Positions 1-11,495 of a DNA stretch of 64,000 nt are shown piece by piece. Location: the NCBI GenBank assembly GCA_905182995.1, contig CAJJDP010000125.1:1-64000 (forward strand), given 5' to 3'. The notes below the pieces were generated by a model. It was not told the origin of the DNA. It was given only the letters and a program-made list of their open reading frames with translations, and ran no database searches. Position 1 is the first letter of the stretch; every line of letters starts with the position of its first letter. Made by a program: the position numbers and the translations under genes. This stretch comes from Paramecium octaurelia. Its lineage: Eukaryota > Ciliophora > Oligohymenophorea > Peniculida > Parameciidae.

Positions 1-42
1 AATAAATTATGTAATATGATTACATATTACTTTAGTAAAATA

Positions 43-189
43 ATGTATTTAGATTTATCAATGGGAAAAAAAACAAATGTTAAAAGTTTTTCAGGGCATT
101 TAAGAAAACAAATAGAAGCAGTAAAACAAAAACAATAAATGGAAAAAAAATAATTTAGAAGGAAAGATGAAGCTAAAATTTATAAATGA
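43..189 (+). CDS. Short basic ORF, possible 3' end of a gene cut by the window edge
   Basis: A 48-residue lysine- and glutamine-rich reading frame ends at the TGA at 187-189. The frame is open back to base 1, so this may be the tail of a longer gene; the ATG at 43 is only the first clear Met. A second frame (ATG at 167, stop at 244) continues with acidic and lysine residues just after an A8 run, so an undetected intron or a frameshift in that run could extend the protein. I do not recognise the family. Coding status is uncertain. Confidence 0.3.
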
Positions 190-249
190 TTATGAGGAAG
201 AAATTAAGATCATGGAAAATAAAATTAAAGATCTTGATGATTAATGAAT

Positions 250-1741
250 CCTTAAGAATTATGATTGATTTTAGTAATAATGCTAATTTAGTTAAAATAT
301 TTAAAAAAAAATTTTTTATGTTCCTCTCATGATAATATCAGTCCAACTGGTAAGATTAATCTTCATTTTGAGAACCTTTAAAAATATTGATTATATTGCT
401 GAAAAGATTAAATGGGATCTCATAATCCTTACAACTAAACTTTGTTTATTTCAATAATATCTTGTTAAAATTCAATATTCTCAATTTATTTTGGTAAGGA
501 TAATTATTGTTAAAATTACTAACTAAATTTAATTAAATGAATCCTTTTACAATTAAATATCTCTCTCATTGTGAAATATTATCGATTTTATTTGATTATT
601 TTTGGAGATAAAATTGGCCAATTTTATCTTCTCTCCTTTAATGATTACTTATTAACACTAGAAATATTCTGAATATTAAGTATATTTAAGCATAATTATG
701 TTATAAATTCGAGTTTAATTTATTGCAATCTCAATTCAAATATATTTAAATTGTATTTTCTTAAATTTTATTATCTCTGAATCTAACTTGATTGTCTGAC
801 TTTTTATGAATAACAAGTGTAAATTTATTTTATAAATGTAGTTGTAAATCTAAAGACCACAAGACATTACTAATTATTAACATAACCTATAATAAATACC
901 TTAAAAATAATTATTGTAAATTTACATTTTGTCCTAAATTAACAATTTTGATATTAGTAAGAGTATTAAATTTAATTTAATTTCATTTCATCCCATCCAA
1001 ATTACAAATATTAGATTTTGTTAGCAATAGATTGATATTTCTTTTTCTAAAAATTTAGATATTTAATAAATAGTTATTGTCAGAAATATTTCTGATACAC
1101 AAGTTAATCCTATTTTTACAAATTCTTACTACAAAACCAAAATTGAGTCGATATCGAAAATTTAATTATATAAATTGCATCCATATCTAAAACCTTTATT
1201 GTCGAAACCATCATATGTAAATTGTTTACTTCAATTTTATTATAATTCAAGCTAAATCATTATTTAACAAAAAATTCTATATTTTTATGACAAGAAATAC
1301 TATTTTTAAATATAATGAATTTAAAAGTATAATTTAATTTTTGTATATTCTTTTAAACTATATTTTATTAATCAATTTGCTTTCCAATGATTTATATACT
1401 CAAAAGGAATAGCAAAAACCTGAAAAGATTGAATTTCCTAAGATCATTTTTTTGTCATAGAAAGAGAGATTAAAAAAGATTCTTATAAATCTTAAAATTC
1501 ATCAATTCTAGAATCATCTTGAGCTGATAATTTAAATAATCATTAATTATGGTTTGTGTTTCGATTAATATTGGGAAATGACTAATTGGAACCTTTTATA
1601 GTAAATGAACCTGTAATATTTAAAACAGAATAAATTTTCCAAAAGCTAGAAAGTAAAAGTGGATTTATAATTATTTAAAAATTATAGAATATTTAAGCTA
1701 AATGCATAGATGTATGTTTAAAAGAAATCATAAATGGAAAT
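250..1741. other. Gene-poor AT-rich stretch with weak ORFs
   Basis: About 1.5 kb without a confident gene, unusually long for this window. One plus-strand code-6 frame starts at ATG 1287 and stays open for about 150 codons before running into the antisense of the CEP120-like gene without a TGA of its own. Part of it reads like a lysine-, leucine- and glutamine-rich protein. Another plus-strand frame (about 330-570) has about 78 codons. With one stop codon in AT-rich DNA, open frames of this size arise by chance, so neither is called. The stretch could hold decayed genes. Confidence 0.4.
607..628. repeat. 22-bp perfect palindrome
   Basis: The 22 bases at 607-628 equal their own reverse complement, centred on GGCC. 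Short GA/CT-rich flanks extend the partial symmetry. It lies in the gene-poor stretch. It could form a hairpin or bind a symmetric protein, but no function is known. Confidence 0.5.
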
Positions 1742-3417
1742 TCAATGGCCACCTAATTATTATATTTGCTTTGTAAGTTCTTCTATTAATGGATCGTCAA
1801 CCTGGTATTCTCCGCTTTCAATCAAATATTCTCTTTCTTATAATAATCGTTAGAGATCAGACTTATTTTCTAAATTTGGGTAATTTTTGTAGGATTTTGA
1901 ACTTTTTGAAAAGGCAAGTTTTTAAGATGATTTATCTATTAGCCCATTTTTAAAAGGATTATTAGATTAATTATTATATTCTTACTCAGCTTTCAAAGGT
2001 TGTGTGATCTATTATTACAATTGTTATTGTAATTATTCTTGTTAAAGAATTTCTTTTTGCTATTTGTTCATTTAAGAATTTGATTGTGAATTTAGTGATT
2101 ATTTTTGCTTAACTTCCAATAACTCAAGCTTTAATTTCTCGAGTTCTAATAATGCAGTTTATGTTAAAGAATTGTTATCTTAAGTTTGTTTTTTTTCTTT
2201 AATAAGTTCATCTCTCATTTTTTCATAATATTATTTATATTATTCTTTAATTTGATTGGTTCTGTCTAACTCTTTTTTTAATTCAGTTATTTCCATAATT
2301 TTTTCTTATAAATTTTCCTTAACCATAGCTACTGGTGACTTTTCAATTTCTTTTTTTAGACTCTTATTTTCCTCTTCAAGCTTTTGTGTGGCTGCCTAAG
2401 CATCAGTTAACTTAAGGCTTAATAAAGTTTTTTCTTTTTCCAAATTTAGTTTCTCATCCTTCTGTCTTTTAATAAGAATACCCATTTCCTCGTCTTTTAT
2501 TTTTATTATTTTAGCAGTCTCCATTAACTTGGATTTTACTTCATCTTCTAACTACATAATTTTTTGTTCTCTTTTCATTAGGTCCGTTCCTTTATTTTTA
2601 ATTTTATTTTCTAAAACCTAAATTTGTGTTAAGGCTTGTTTGAGTTGCCTTTCTCGATCCAATTCCTTGTTTTTAAAATCTTGATATAATTTGGTTGTCA
2701 ACTCAAACTCCTTCTATTTCAATTATACTCTAAATTTGGCTTCTTCGCTTTTTTTCCAAGTGTCCAATTCCCAAATCACTTTGTGCTCTAATGAATGTAA
2801 TTCCAATATAACCTATTATTTTTCTGGATCATCTGAATTTGGATAACTAATTATGGGCAAAGCAGGATCCCCAACTATTTATTCAATGGCTGTTTATTCC
2901 TACTATTATAATTAATCAAGAGGGCCTAAATCTTCAAGATAGCAAATGCATCTAAGTAATCCAATTCTCTTAGCATCTTAATCATTATTATCATCAATAG
3001 GATAATAAGCATCTAATGCTCTGGCGTAACTTTTAGAGCTTTTTCTAATTGGGCTTTTTAGTAACTCGGCTAAGTTTATGGTCGATATGCCAATAAACTA
3101 ATCTTTCTTTAATCTGTCTTAATGAAATATTTCAATCTATAATTAAGTCTCATCAAATAGCTTTTAAAGTTCTTCTTTATTGGTATCGAAAATGTAAGAA
3201 GCAAAAGAATTTTAAAAGGAAATTTCAACAAAAGGTTTGGTTATTTCACTACTATATTAATTGAATATTACATGACAGGTGCAGTTCTAAATTATTATTT
3301 GATTCCCAGTTATGGATAATGAGAATAATGAGCATAGATCAAGCCTCTAAAAGAATGTTCTTTGATTGAATGAATATCAATGGATAGTTTTAGTCTATGA
3401 GAATTTGAATCCGACAT
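1742..3417 (-). CDS. CEP120: CEP120-like centriole protein (C2 domain, DUF3668-type region, coiled coil)
   Basis: About 551 residues after removal of one 20-nt intron (3252-3271). The N-terminus reads as a C2-like beta domain. A central block containing CYLEDLGP resembles the conserved CEP120 region, and a long coiled coil with many Glu/Lys/Gln follows. The C-terminal block (LLQEREYLIESGEYQVDD, then LIEELTKQI) matches the conserved CEP120 tail, which has ERD...GVY...D...ISELDRQI. CEP120 works in centriole and basal-body assembly and elongation in animals and algae; a basal-body role here is inferred. The start lies directly before the C2 domain. The neighbouring SNARE-like gene starts divergently only 21 bp away. 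Confidence 0.85.
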
Positions 3418-3438
3418 TCTGTTAATTAATTATTAATA
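3418..3438. promoter_or_regulatory. 21-bp divergent intergenic spacer between two start codons
   Basis: The start codons of the CEP120-like gene (minus) and the SNARE-like gene (plus) are 21 AT-only or nearly AT-only bases apart. Both starts look right, because conserved sequence begins at once in each protein and no later Met would serve. Core promoter signals must overlap each other, the 5' leaders, or the opposite coding sequence. Confidence 0.5.
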
Positions 3439-4065
3439 ATGTAAGATGCAAAGGCAAGTGAGGAATTTGTATAAAACGAATAGGAATTCAAATACATTAG
3501 TGAATAAGTGAAATAGAAGTTAAGAAAAGGAGAGTATAGTACAGATGAATTTTATAAGAAAAACGTGGATGAATTAAGAAGATGTGTAAATTCTAAAGAT
3601 AAAAATAGGTGAAAATGATGGAAACGGAAGCTTAAATGACTTCAACTCATTCTAAAAAAATATTATAGAACAAGATCTTATAATATAAGAAGCAATTAGA
3701 TGTGATTGAAGAAAGCATAAATGAATTATTGATAAAGCAAAAGAAGACAGATAATTTAAAAGGAAACCTGTTTGAGAACGACTTAATCATAGAAGAGATT
3801 GATAGATTAACTTAGGAGACTGAATAAATTGCCTTAAATGTGGACTCTAAAATGAATGCAGGAACTTTGGCATTGCAATAATCAAAATTTAAAGTATGAT
3901 TTAAAAATGAAATAGAAATAAGACTTGAAGTCAAATCTAAGGAAGAGTGATTTTACAATTTAGATGATGAACAACAAGATAACATTGGATAAAGCATCAT
4001 TATTGGTTATTATAATCTTGTTGGGAATCATAGACATATTTGCTATTTACAAAAAGTTTCTATGA
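3439..4065 (+). CDS. SNARE-like tail-anchored membrane protein
   Basis: About 193 residues from three exons, with introns of 23 nt (near 3590-3612) and 22 nt (near 3896-3917). The product is helical throughout: an N-terminal bundle-like region, a heptad-rich central region (KKQLDVIEESINELL and following), then a hydrophobic C-terminal segment (SLLVIIILLGIIDIFAIY) ending KKFL. This layout is that of a Q-SNARE anchored by its C-terminus, possibly of the Sec20/Vti1/Gos group acting in ER-Golgi or endosomal fusion. The subfamily is not certain. The ATG at 3439 is the only Met available for exon 1. Confidence 0.6.
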
Positions 4066-4122
4066 TTATATGTTCATATTTAATAAAATTAATTAATTAT
4101 AGAATAACTAATATTAACAGAA

Positions 4123-5332
4123 ATGTAATCAGAAACACAAAACAAGAAAATCACTTTCAAATTCCTTAATGTATACAGATTTCATATATTAGCAATTAAA
4201 ACTCATGATCAAACCAAATTAAAAAATAGTACAGATAACTCATGCTCTTGTAACAATATTAAGTGGAACAATAGCATCAATACAAGGAAATTAAATAAAG
4301 TCAGATTGGTAATCAATAAAACATTGTTTACGAAATACTAATGAGATTCTAGAAATTATTAATGATTCATAAACATTTTAAAAAAGAGTACGTTTTGAAA
4401 ATTTAGAGAAATCTATGTTGATTTTATAGTCAATTCAATAATAAAACGAAGATGAATAAAATGATGAGACATTTGAATTAATATAAGACACTTTGAATTA
4501 GCTTTTAACTATTGCAAAACCATTGTTTAAAAATCTATTATTATGCAAAAGAAGCAATTCAAGAAATAGATCATTAAGCTAATAAGGTCTATCGAAACTT
4601 TAATAATCTTAAAAGTCATTCAGCAATAAGACAAATATATCCTTGTCATAATTAAATCAAAGTCATGGCAAAATTAATAGACCCAAAAGTCAATAATCAA
4701 ATTTAAGTATAAGTCGTTCCTCATCAAATTCAAAGGATTATTAGAAGAGAGTAATCGAAGCTCAAACTAAAAAAGTATATTAAAAAATTAAAAAATAGCA
4801 ATCAAGATTGGATAGAATCTTAAAACTGTAAACCAATAAACCCTAAGCTAAATCTTAAATAAAATAAATGATTGAGGGTCAATAATCTCTCAATAAATCT
4901 TATAGATCCAACAGTAAGGAATCAATAATGAGATAAGAAATCGAGAAAAACAAATCAATTATCAAGAAATTAAAGTAATAAGAAAATGCCATTAAATGGG
5001 AAATTGAAAGAGAGAGTAAAAGGATAAGAGAAAATGAAACTGTAAACTAAATTCAAGATCAAATTAATAGATATAAAGAAAGTTGGTAGAAAGATTAAGA
5101 AATCAAGCAAGAAAGAAGAAAAAGTAATTAAAAAAAGCAAAGCAGTCTAAATAAATAAAATAACTAATAGGTTTCAGGTTAAAGATAGAATTCAATTAAT
5201 TACGATGAGAATAAAGGCAATGCTTTAGAAAAGGATCTTTTGATATCTGAAAAAATGAAAAGCGAAAAGGAATAATCGTTAAATAAAATATTAAAAACAA
5301 TAAATAATTCTAAATAGAAGTAGTTAAAATGA
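4123..5332 (+). CDS. Gln/Ser/Lys-rich hypothetical protein with C-terminal coiled coil
   Basis: About 395 residues with one 22-nt intron (near 4173-4194). The first third contains a helical, cysteine-poor region; the middle is rich in Ser, Gln and Asn; the last 150 residues are highly charged with long Glu/Lys runs typical of a coiled coil. Most glutamines are TAA or TAG. I do not recognise the family. It converges with the MORN-Ulp1 gene, with 28 bp between the two stop codons. Confidence 0.7.
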
Positions 5333-5360
5333 GGCATAATCTATAATTTTAATATATATT

Positions 5361-6608
5361 TCATTTTTCCTTTTTGACTATATTAAATAACTCTGCTTTT
5401 CTTAGATTATTTATTACTTCCTATGTAATTTAATCTAAAGCAATGTTTGAAATCAAATATTTTAAATAAGCACATATGAAAATGCCTGAATCGTTTGGTT
5501 AGGATAATTAAGGACATTCAGCTACAATAATATCTTTTGATTTCCAAGAGATTGCCAAATTATGTTATTTAATGAGTGGCTCAATCATATTCCATACATG
5601 TTTGCAAATAGTAACATAAAATATAGCCTTTTTTTTAGAACAACTATCATAGACTTTCATTTTTATATCCTGAGGTTCAAAAAGCAATTCTAAAAGAATC
5701 CAATGACCATTTTAATTAACAATGACAAAAGTTGATTGATAAATTTACCAAAATTACCCTTTAAGATAAGAAAATTCAGCAAAGTAAGTGAGTATATCTA
5801 ATTTTTATTGTTCGAATAAAAAGTACGGAATAATGAGAGTTCTTTTATAGGCTTATATTTCAGGCAGTGACTTTAAATTGAAGTACTTTTCTGAATCCAT
5901 GTAATTAATGTAATTAAGATACGCCTCTATGATTGATTCATTTATGGCTTTTTCTGACAAAAGAGATGATAAATGATCTTTACTTAATTCAACGTCAAAT
6001 TTGGTCCATTTGTCATTTTATTTAACTAGTGGTTTTTGTGATTAAGATTATGGAGGTGTTTGTTTGACTCCTGATTTAATTCTAAACATTTTATTGGCAC
6101 TTCTATCCTCTTGAATAAAGGATTATTATAACATTGATTATTGTAAATTTTGTTATTTAATCAGTATGCTTCCATCCTAATTATATTCTTAAATTTTTTC
6201 AATTAAGGACAACTTTGAGAAAACTCCATCAACTTTTTTCTTATTTGTTTTTCCATAGTATTCTGTTCCTTTGCCATCAATTTGATCATTTTAAAATTCA
6301 CCTTCATATACAAAATAATTGTTATTGCAATATGCATCATATTGTTTCATATAGATTTTGCCATTTCCATGCATTTTATTATTTTAGATTTCTCCTATAT
6401 AGATATAATCCTTTTAGATTATCATTTATTGTTAAGTATTTTTTTTTGAAACAATTAGCTTAAATTATTTTGAATCTTGGTTATCAAACTATTATTGTGA
6501 GTTAGAATTAAAGAAAATAAAATCAAATTTGAATTCTTATGTTGGTTAATCTTACGGTTATTCTTAAGCGGGCTTTGATTCTTTTTTGAGTTTCAAGCCA
6601 AGACGCAT
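5361..6608 (-). CDS. MORN-repeat plus Ulp1/SENP (C48)-fold protein with catalytic Cys replaced by Ser
   Basis: 415 residues in one exon. The N-terminal half holds MORN-like segments (YIYIGEIQNNKMHGNGKI and YEGEFQNDQIDGKGTEYY). The C-terminal half follows Ulp1/SENP peptidases: His302 in GHW, Asp321 in YDS, and Gln367 within PQ-x5-D-x-G, seven residues before the nucleophile position. In active enzymes the last motif is PQ-x5-DCG; here it reads PQLSQPNDSG, so Ser374 sits where the catalytic Cys should be. The Gln, His and Asp are kept. It may be an inactive ubiquitin-like-protein binder, a Ser-nucleophile variant, or a sequencing error. The next gene upstream is a related protein with the Cys intact. 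Confidence 0.75.
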
Positions 6609-6639
6609 AAATTAAATATAAAATAATTAATAAATGAAT

Positions 6640-8367
6640 TCACTATTGACCGAATATGAGATTATATAACATTCCTCTCATTTCTCCAATTTATTTTCTA
6701 TTTTTTTCTTTGTAATTGTTGCCATTGAATATTTAATACATAAAAAAACATGTATGATCCCCACAAGAACTTGCATCATTCTATTATTAAACATCTTCAA
6801 CAAAAATATTATTCTCAGAGTCAAATCGATAATTAGCATCTAATTCAAGGTGGAATGTCAATAAGTTGAATATCTTTTAACAAACATTGATATATTTTTT
6901 TGATGGACCTAACATTGAATCTAAAATATGAAATTTCAATTAATAAACACCTTGCTATTGCTCTCTCTTCACTAAAACCAAATACCAATGAGAATTGTTA
7001 GAATTGACTACCACAACAATATTTTAAAACACATCAAAGATTGTAAGCCCCTTAAATTCAAAGCATAAGGCTTTCAAAGAAGTTACTAATTTATAATCAA
7101 TTGCAGCCGATGTCAAATAAGTTGAATCTATTACAAAAGTATTAAAATTCTTAATTGGGTCGTTACTGTTAAAAGCTTATTCAAAATGTTGTTTTTGTAG
7201 ATCTAGAGCAAACCCATCTATTATAGAGCTATTTAACCAAGAATTACGGTTTGAAAGTATTTTCTCATCATTTGAATTAAACTATTAATTAAATTTCACA
7301 AATATATCTGATTTTAATGCCCTTTATCTATCATTCTGAGTTACTTCTTTATTATTTATTATAACTCCTTCTTCCATTATTATTATTCTCTTTTTAGGTG
7401 CTGTTGAAATTGGTTTATCTTAGGTTTCAACTTTAACTATTTCAGCAACTTTAATCTTCCCATTTTGATCTAAATCTACTTATTTAATAAATTGATCATC
7501 CAAGTATTCTAGTCCATGTGACAGAGTTTGACTACGAGAACTAAATTTCAGCATGATTCCATTCCTCTTACCGTTTTCAAAATTTCCTTATAATATTATA
7601 TAGTTAGGATTATAATCATTCCAATTAGTTTGAAATAATATTCCTCTACCATGTTTCTAGTAATTTTCATTTAATTATCCATAATATGTTATAAAGTTAG
7701 GTTCAAAGCAAAGATAATATTTGAGGCATTTAGTATCAACAAGCCAAATAATGGTTTATTTATCATCAACTAATCTACATTGAGGTGTTTATGGCTTCAA
7801 ATTTTAAAAAGGCTCTTTTACTTAGATATGAGGAAATTTATTTATATAGAAATCCTTAACAATTTCTACTTTAAATTAATCTTGAGGTTTGTATTTTTTA
7901 ATGAATATTCGTAGCAAATCGTTAAGATAGGGAGATGAATAAGTAGAAATAATAGATTTATTCTCAAAATTGTAGATAATATTATTTTTTGGAGAAATCA
8001 AGATTATTTAGATGTGCTTGAAAAACTTCTCTTCAAAAAGCAAACTAACATTATGATAGTATGAAATAACAGGATTTTTACCCATCAGTTTGAATGCATT
8101 TTCAGGATTAACATCAATATCTTAATTGAAAATAAGCACGTCTATAGTCTCTGATTGATTTCCCCAAAATAATTCTTCTGACATTTCATTGTATTTATGA
8201 GTCAAGCTTATTATATTTTCATATTAATCCTTATGCGAATTATAAACCTAATATTGATCTTTCCATGAAGGATATTAAAAAATAACTCCATTCTAAGTTC
8301 TTATTTGAAGTTTGTCCCATAGAAACTTTAGGTTTTAATTTACAAAAGGTTATCTTGGCTGATCCAT
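6640..8367 (-). CDS. MORN-like plus Ulp1/SENP (C48)-type cysteine peptidase, triad intact
   Basis: 575 residues in one exon. A middle region has MORN-like segments (ITYYGQLNENYQKHGRG and ILQGNFENGKRNG). The C-terminal domain keeps His460 (SHW), Asp483 (ILDS) and Cys535 (ASSCGDH), the order and spacing of Ulp1/SENP peptidases that process SUMO- or NEDD8-like proteins. The usual Asp before the Cys is Ser here. It shares architecture and orientation with the next gene downstream (31 bp away), so the pair looks like an old tandem duplication. The substrate is unknown. Confidence 0.75.
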
Positions 8368-8412
8368 GATTAAATATTGATAAATAAATTTATTAGTAAA
8401 ATTATAAAAAAT

Positions 8413-8418
8413 AAAAAA
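8413..8418 (-). terminator. RNA polymerase III T6 terminator of tRNA-Lys
   Basis: Six A on the plus strand give a T6 run two bases past the tRNA discriminator on the minus strand, the usual Pol III stop signal. Confidence 0.75.
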
Positions 8419-8420
8419 GC

Positions 8421-8494
8421 CGCCCTCCAAGGGGGTCGAACCCTTGACATTTGGCTTAAAAGGCCAACGCTCTGACCAACTGAGCTAGGAGGGC
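8421..8494 (-). tRNA. tRNA-Lys(UUU)
   Basis: A 74-nt minus-strand cloverleaf without intron. The acceptor GCCCTCC pairs with GGAGGGC, with discriminator G at 8421. The D-arm holds the A-box form TAGCTCAGTTGG. The anticodon stem TTGGC/GCCAA closes the loop CTTTTAA, giving anticodon UUU. The T-arm holds the B-box GGTTCGACCCC. Lys AAA is a very common codon in this AT-rich genome. Confidence 0.95.
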
Positions 8495-8690
8495 TGGATT
8501 AAGGATATAATTGAAGAATGTTATTAATATTTCTTGATCTGCGCTGTTTTAATGATTTCTAATATAAAGTGAAAATATGATGAGTATGAAAATACTTTAT
8601 TTTAATTATAAGAATTATATATTTATATATATATATTAATATCTACAAATATAAATAATAATAATTAATATAATATAAACAGTTATCAAA

Positions 8691-9749
8691 ATGGCTTCCA
8701 AATACTTATAAAAATATCCAGTACCTGAGGGTTTCCATTAAATATTACATGATTTTGCAAGAGAAGTAAATAGAAAATTAACAAAAGGTATTAAGAGATT
8801 AACCAGATGATATAATTAAGTATGGTGCAGATTATTTTGAATGTATGGCATAAGGAAAGGAATTTAAATTTGAAAGCAAATACAATATAGCAAAAGGAGA
8901 AGCTCCTGCTAGAGTACACAAGCCACCTAAACCTTCAAACATGACAGAGAAGGCCAAGATAGTGGTCGAGATGTCAAACAACAGGCCTGATAGTCAACAA
9001 GTGAAAAGAGTAGGATCTGGCAATCCAAATAATGTCTCACATGTCAGTTCTTAAGGAAGCTTCCCTGAAGAGAAGAAAGCTGCAAAGGAATATGTGAATA
9101 ATCTTTACGATAAGGTAGCAAAAGATATTGATGAATTTGAGAACCAAAATATGGAGCAAACAGAAGAGTTGCCAAAATTAACTAGTTTCGTAATCAAATA
9201 TAATAATTATAATAGGATGATAGAGATATGCAAAATATTATTAAGATTTAAGCAGCAGCTAAAGGAAAAATAGTTCGAAATTAAGTGAATAAGAATCAAA
9301 AGAAATCCAAAGAAGACTTAAAATAAAAAGAAAAAATGATTGAAGAATAAGAATAATAGATGATTGAACAATAAGAACAATAGATGATTGAACAATAAGA
9401 AGAATGGATTGTTGAGCAATAAGAACAATAGATCATAGAGAAGTAAGAATTATAAGAAGATGGAAATGAAGATGGAAATGGAAATGGAAATGAAGGTGGA
9501 AATGAAGATGGAAATGGAAATGAAAAAGAAGATGGAAATGGAAATGGAAATGAAGATGGAAATGAAGATGGAAATGAAGATGGAAATGAAAATGGAAATG
9601 GAAATGGAAATGGAAATGGAAATGGAAATGGAAATGGAAATGGAAATGGATTTGAAGATGGCAACTAAACAGGTGAAGTTGAGGATGTTAAACTTGTTTA
9701 GACCCAAAATGTTGACCTCAATCAGGAATTTGGCTAAGAAGAGGAATGA
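8691..9749 (+). CDS. RIIa-domain / IQ-motif protein with long Gly-Asn repeat
   Basis: 336 residues, with introns at 8766-8787 (22 nt) and 9190-9215 (26 nt). Residues about 1-45 (KYLQKYPVPEGFHQILHDFA, then LRDQPDDIIKYGADYFE) form an RIIa dimerisation/docking domain as in PKA RII, Sp17, CABYR and ROPN. An IQ motif (IIKIQAAAKGKIVRNQ) follows at about residues 185-200, suggesting calmodulin binding. Then comes a Glu/Gln-rich helix, a run of Gly-Asn with Glu-Asp interruptions coded by a GGAAAT-type repeat, and an acidic tail. RIIa-IQ proteins of this kind sit in cilia and flagella; a ciliary place here is inferred. Confidence 0.85.
9458..9660 (+). repeat. GGAAAT/GAAGAT hexamer minisatellite inside a CDS
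   Basis: About 200 bp of GGAAAT hexamers, interrupted by GAAGAT, encode Gly-Asn and Glu-Asp within the RIIa/IQ gene. The repeat is in frame and keeps the frame open on both strands, which produces long spurious Ser-Phe-Pro and Ile-Ser ORFs on the minus strand. Copy number is likely to vary. Confidence 0.9.
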
Positions 9750-9892
9750 TCGAATAATAATATATATATATAAATAAATAAATAAATAGATTATAATATT
9801 ATTTTATTATGTAAGTTGAGTTAATTAACGCATCATATAAAACATAGAGTAAATGAAAGATGTGTAAAAATTAATTATTTTTTTTAAATATT

Positions 9893-10702
9893 ATGTAATT
9901 GAAAGAGAAAATAGGTGATGGCTTTTCAAGCGATCTCTATTTATGTGAGTATTAAAACAAATAGTGCGTAGTAAAGATCTATAAGCAAAATTATTCTGAT
10001 AAATTGAGATAGAAGGAAATCAAAATATTGAAAAGTCTAGATCATCCTCATATCATAAAGATTGTTGATCACCATCCTGATTACAACTACTTTGTCTGTG
10101 AATAACTAAAGACTGATTTTTATACTATTGTCAAGAATGGGACTAAATTCGATGTTAGAACAGTGAAGTAGATTCTACTAGAATTAGGCGAAACCATATA
10201 ATACCTTCATAAACTTAATTATGTTCATCGGGATATCAAATTAGAAAATGTTATGCTTAATAACCACTTACAAATCATCCTAATAGACTTTGGTTTTGCT
10301 GATATTGTGGATGACAAAAAATAATACATCAGAAATTGTGGAACACGTAATTATATGTCACCAGAATTACTAATTTCTGAAAAATATATGCAATCAAATC
10401 TGCTGAAAAAATCTGACATTTTTGCACTGGCTGTCCTAATATTTATACTCCTATATGGATTCCCTCCATTCTCTGAGGCCTCCCCAAATTGCCCTTATTG
10501 GAAGATCATCTCGGATAAAAAATGGAACTCCTTTTGGAAACTAGTCAATAGAAATATCAAAATAAATGACGTCCTATTTTAAGAATTATTTGAAAAAATG
10601 ATATCACCTGATCCGGAGAACAGATATACAATTGAATAAGTACTCGATCATCCATGGATTGATGGAAACCACGATCTAAGCTAATTAATTAATATTATTT
10701 GA
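9893..10702 (+). CDS. Serine/threonine protein kinase (catalytic domain only)
   Basis: 269 residues, no intron. All core motifs are visible: Gly loop IGDGFSSDLY (residues 7-16), Lys28 in VVKIY, HRDIKLEN (112-119) with Asp114, DFG at 132-134, and GTRNYMSPELL as the activation-loop end. The second loop Gly is kept but the third is Ser. The protein is almost only a kinase domain and ends soon after DHPWI, a subdomain XI signature of CAMK-like kinases. Ciliates have large expanded sets of such kinases; substrate unknown. Confidence 0.9.
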
Positions 10703-11018
10703 TTATATATATATATATTGAGGGTTATATATCATAATTCAAAATAAATTTTATGATCTTCAAATTTCAACAACTTCACTTTAATTGAGCTTAACTTCAA
10801 TTAGTTAACAAAGATTTACAAAATAAATTCCTTTAACATCAACTAATTTACTCAAGTTCTTTATCATATCCCTCAAAAATAAAATTATCATATCTAAGAA
10901 ATAAAATACTATCCTTTTTGTTTCTCTGAGTGCTAAGGTCGATCCTCTTCCATACTTGATTTAAAAGTAAATTAATTCATTTTTCAAATAGAATGTGTGT
11001 ATTTTTATAAATGATAAA

Positions 11019-11417
11019 TCAATCAAACCTAAATGAATTTTGAAGTAATAGAATGCAAAATTTGAAATACAATTATTGATTCTTTCTTTAGCAATTATTT
11101 AGAAGTTTGAAAAGTTGAACTCCTTTAGTATTTTGTTCCACTTTCAGCTCTGCATAGACAGGGAATTTATTTTCGATCAGCTAATAATAATTAGTTTTTC
11201 TAAAGTTTATTAAATAAAATTGTTTTCGAATAATTATAAGTTTTTGATTATGGTGACAGATTATGCTTCCTATTGGTAACAATTAACAAATTAGTATTAG
11301 ATTCACAAAATCCAAACAATATTAGCTAGGGTTGACAGTAAAATTTGAAATTTTAGTAGATGTTGTAAAATGTTGAGAAACCAAGCTTGCATACTTCCTA
11401 AATTTATTTAGGATCAT
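11019..11417 (-). CDS. Hypothetical ORF, weakly supported
   Basis: A single open frame of 132 codons in the 0.8-kb gap downstream of the giant LRR gene. It is rich in Leu, Ile, Asn and Lys with hydrophobic stretches and matches no family I know. Other frames here are also partly open, so chance is a real alternative (one stop codon, low GC). The remainder of 10703-11495 shows nothing else I can support. Confidence 0.3.
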
Positions 11418-11495
11418 ATTTTAAGCTTTAGTTCTACTTAATTCTCAGATTAGACCAATATCAATTTATAATATATTTTAATAATATATTTCATT

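Noticed and set aside
9296-9707. Two minus-strand ORFs rich in Ser-Phe-Pro or Ile-Ser
   Set aside because: They are mirror readings of the GGAAAT repeat inside the RIIa/IQ gene.
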